In this document: positions 32,003 through 34,106 of the stretch, piece by piece
How the letters are laid out: each line of letters starts with the position of its first letter
How positions within the stretch are numbered: the stretch's first letter is position 1
Source of the DNA: Mesorhizobium alhagi CCNWXJ12-2
GTDB lineage: Bacteria > Pseudomonadota > Alphaproteobacteria > Rhizobiales > Rhizobiaceae
Length of the DNA stretch: 34,106 nt
Reading direction: 5' to 3'
Assembly: GCF_000236565.1 (NCBI RefSeq)
Contig: NZ_AHAM01000187.1
Location: 1 to 34,106 of the forward strand
Position numbers and translations under genes: made by a program
Notes under the pieces: generated by a model
The model's input: only the letters and a program-made list of their open reading frames with translations
The model's database searches: none
Told to the model about the DNA's origin: nothing

Positions 32003-32345
32003 TTATCCGACCGACGGCAACGCCGCCATCTGGAAGGGACGCCCGCTTCTCAGTACCGCCCAGATGATCCTGGCCATCTTCGCCGCCAGCGCGACGACAG
32101 CCGTGTTCATATGAGTTCGCGACAGCAGGCCTCGCAGCCATTCGCCCAACAGCGTCTTCCCTTTGGCAAGGGATGGCAGCGCTGCTCGTGCTCCATGGAT
32201 CAGCATCCTACGAAGATAGCCGTTGCCGCGCTTGCTGATCCCCAGAAGCTTAGGCTTACCTCCGGTCGTCATTTGTCGAGGCACGAGTCCAAGCCAGGCC
32301 GCAAGGTCACGGCCCCGTAATTGCCCACCCCCTTGCCAACGGGGT
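32003..32345 (-). pseudogene. IS110-family (IS1111-like) transposase, C-terminal fragment
   Basis: The minus-strand frame gives GRDLAAWLGLVPRQMTTGGK, PKLLGISKRGNGYLRRMLIH, GARAALPSLAKGKTLLGEWL and NTAVVALAAKMARIIWAVLR, ending at 32003. This is the transposase_20 end of an IS110/IS1111-type protein. Upstream sequence at about 32345 joins the IS66 element; the N-terminal DEDD domain is missing. It is a different subgroup from the copy at 0.4-1.7 kb. Confidence 0.85.
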
Positions 32346-32367
32346 CGAAGCCTGAATCCATGACGGT

Positions 32368-33651
32368 ATGGATCGCGGTGATTTGCAGCGTCTGTCGAAG
32401 GACGAACTGATAGACTTGGTGCTGCGGTTGCAGCGGCCGGAGAAGACGTCGCGAACGTCGTCGAAGCCTCCCTCGACCGACCGCAAGGAGCGACGCGACA
32501 AGGCGAAGCCGGGTGGCGCCAAGCCGGGACATAAAGGTCACAGCCGTGCCCTGAGCGAGGATTTCGATCGCATCGTCGATCACCATCCCGCCCGATGCAC
32601 TTGCTGCCGGGCCAGCCTATCAAGCGATCTTCCCGTCGAGACCGTGAGCGAGCACGAGACGATCGATCTTCCGGAGATCCGACCCGTTGTGGAGCAGCAC
32701 CGACGGCTTTCGGTGCGATGCCCGTCCTGTGGGACGCTGGTGATTGCTCCGGTGCCGGCCGCGGCGAACGGCACCCCCTTCGGGCCGCGCACTCATGCGG
32801 TTGCAACCTATCTGAAGACCTTCCAGGCCTTGTCCTACGAACGTCTGCAAGGTGCTTTCGCCGATCTCTTCGGGCTGACGATCAGCCAGGGCGGCCTGAT
32901 GAACATGCTTCGGCGTTCACAGGCAGCCTTCGCGCCCGAGCGCGACGCGGCCATCGCCGCCCTGCGCCGGGCAAAGGTCGTGGCCTCCGACGAGACCGGC
33001 GTCCGCATTGAGGGCAGCAACGCTTATCAATGGGTGTTCCGCTCGAGCGAGGTGGTCGTCCATCGCGCCGCTTTGACCCGCGGCGCCATCGTGGTGCGCG
33101 ACCTGATGGACGGCCATCGGCCGCAGGTCTGGTGTTCCGATCGCTATTCGGCGCAACAGGGGCATGGCATGGCGCATCAAACCTGTCTCGCCCATCTCGC
33201 CCGGGACGTCGCCTACGCCGACGAGACGAGCGATGATATGCTGCCATCGCGGCTTCGCCTCTGGCTGAAGCGGGCCTTTGCCCTGGCCGGCGGGATCGAG
33301 ACCTTCGCGACCTCGACGATCGCGGCCAAGCGCCGGGCCCTGGAGCGAAGTCTTGCCGACATCCTCCGTGCGCCGACCGCGTGCGATCTGGCGCGTGACC
33401 TTCAGATGAAGTTTCGGCGCGCCCGCGATCAGCTCCTGGTCTTCGCCGCCTATCCCGGACTGGTGGAGCCGACCAACAACGCCTGCGAACGCGCCCTCCG
33501 TCCCGCCGTCATTCAGCGAAAGGTCACCAACGGCTAACGCGCCATGTGGGCCGCCAATGGCGAGGCCGACGTGCGAACCGTCGTCGACACCGCACGCCTG
33601 CGCACCGGAACCAACGCCTTCAAGACTATCCTCCAGACCGTCGGCGCCTGA
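32368..33651 (+). pseudogene. IS66-family TnpC transposase with late nonsense codon
   Basis: ATG 32368 gives MDRGDLQRLSKDELIDLVLR, a Lys-rich linker, a zinc-binding part (ARCTCCRASL, RCPSCGTLV), and the DDE core: KVVASDETGVRIEG (Asp), PQVWCSDRYSAQQGHGM (Asp) and EPTNNACERALRPAVIQRKV (Glu). The frame stops at TAA 33535-33537, where the family has NGYRAMWA. After the stop the same frame continues RAMWAANGEADVRTVVDTAR and LQTVGA to TGA at 33651. A Tyr codon thus became TAA, removing the last ~38 residues. tnpA and tnpB are absent next to it. The catalytic triad remains. Confidence 0.85.
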
Positions 33652-33659
33652 AATCCATC

Positions 33660-34106
33660 ATGACTGAGCCCGCGACCTTGATCTTGCGAGCCTCTCTTCG
33701 GGCCAGGCTTTCTCGGGACATAGAGGTGTCGAGTTCGAGCATGCTCGCCGATCTGGCCGAAGCCATCGTAGCGGCATATGGCTTCGACATGGACCACGCC
33801 TACGGCTTCTACTCAAAACTGACGGGAAAGCTGTTCGACTCGCCCCGGCGGTTCGAACTTTTCGCCGACATCGAGGGGAGTGGCTCTCGCAGCGTGAAGC
33901 GTACGCGCGTCATCACGGCCTTTCAGAACGTGGGCTCGGCAATGACTTTCCTGTACGACTACGGCGACGAGTGGCGCTTCCGCGTTGAAGTTGTTGAAAC
34001 TGGGCAGGCCCAGCCCGGAGCCGATTATCCGAGGATCGTCAGCAAGTTCGGCAAGGCTCCATTCCGCGAACTCCGCGTCGAAGACGACAATGCGAGCATC
34101 GAGGGC
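33660..34106 (+). CDS. pRiA4b ORF-3-like protein, runs off the window
   Basis: ATG 33660 starts MTEPATLILRASLRARLSRD. The recognised core is LADLAEAIVAAYGFDMDHAY, then MTFLYDYGDEWRFRVEVVET, the hallmark YDYGDxWxFxVxV of the plasmid pRiA4b ORF-3 family. 149 codons are in the window and the frame is open at the edge. The family is common on Agrobacterium/rhizobial plasmids and islands and its function is not established. It is eight bases after the IS66 frame's end, so its native promoter may be lost. Confidence 0.75.
   Translation, partial: MTEPATLILRASLRARLSRDIEVSSSSMLADLAEAIVAAYGFDMDHAYGFYSKLTGKLFDSPRRFELFADIEGSGSRSVKRTRVITAFQNVGSAMTFLYDYGDEWRFRVEVVETGQAQPGADYPRIVSKFGKAPFRELRVEDDNASIEG

Noticed and set aside
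1-34106. nod boxes, nif/fix genes and tRNA attachment site
   Set aside because: None could be recognised, so an intact symbiosis island or integration site cannot be claimed from this window.

Overview
The window looks like accessory DNA of an alphaproteobacterial rhizobium, most likely Mesorhizobium or a close relative. The evidence is rhizobial-type insertion sequences, a SyrB-like gene, a LuxR/LuxI pair with genes resembling QseM and QseC (the quorum-sensing switch of Mesorhizobium symbiosis islands), and high-GC codon use. Genus is inferred from family resemblance; no rRNA or tRNA gene was seen.

Layout. Positions 1-5.5 kb are a graveyard of nested transposable elements: IS110, IS5, IS481 and IS66 pieces and a large serine recombinase that has lost its 3' end. 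5.8-8.2 kb holds a decayed acetyl-CoA acetyltransferase gene and an intact glutamate dehydrogenase. 8.8-10.8 kb is a quorum-sensing block: an intact LuxR-type regulator, a luxI gene broken and fused to a DUF2285 fragment, then divergent qseM- and qseC-like genes with two palindromic operators between them. A frameshifted proB remnant follows, cut off by an IS5-family element at 11.75 kb; that element's first 460 bases are repeated at 2.17 kb.

13.4-17.6 kb is a minus-strand methyl-cycle operon: a truncated ArsR-type regulator, serine hydroxymethyltransferase, S-adenosylmethionine synthetase and an adenosine/ribokinase-family kinase. Together they could supply one-carbon units, make SAM and remove adenosine. 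17.9-20.3 kb is more IS material (IS3 fragment, nearly intact IS1380, IS630 fragment) plus an array of 10-bp repeats spaced about 20 bp apart.

20.7-29.4 kb is the most interesting part: a compact, less GC-rich block of eight to ten closely packed intact genes that looks like a defence island. A minus-strand operon has start/stop overlaps or direct abutment at every junction. It encodes an XRE regulator, a Cas4-like PD-(D/E)XK nuclease with four candidate Fe-S cysteines, a full-length prokaryotic Argonaute with D-D-D of a DEDD-type catalytic centre visible, a 118-residue unknown and an HExxH...ExxxD putative metallopeptidase. Facing it, with one base between stop codons, is a plus-strand operon of an unknown protein, a PIN-like protein lacking the usual acidic residues, and a patatin-like phospholipase. 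Divergent from the XRE gene is a pair made of a ComF-like phosphoribosyltransferase and a SLOG-domain protein with a C-terminal helix-turn-helix. I do not know of a described Argonaute system with a metallopeptidase partner; this is the best candidate for a new system here.

29.4-34.1 kb returns to decayed DNA: a frameshifted SyrB-like gene, an scpB fragment, a DUF2971 fragment, IS630 and IS110 fragments, an IS66 transposase with a late nonsense codon, and the start of a pRiA4b ORF-3-like gene that runs off the window.
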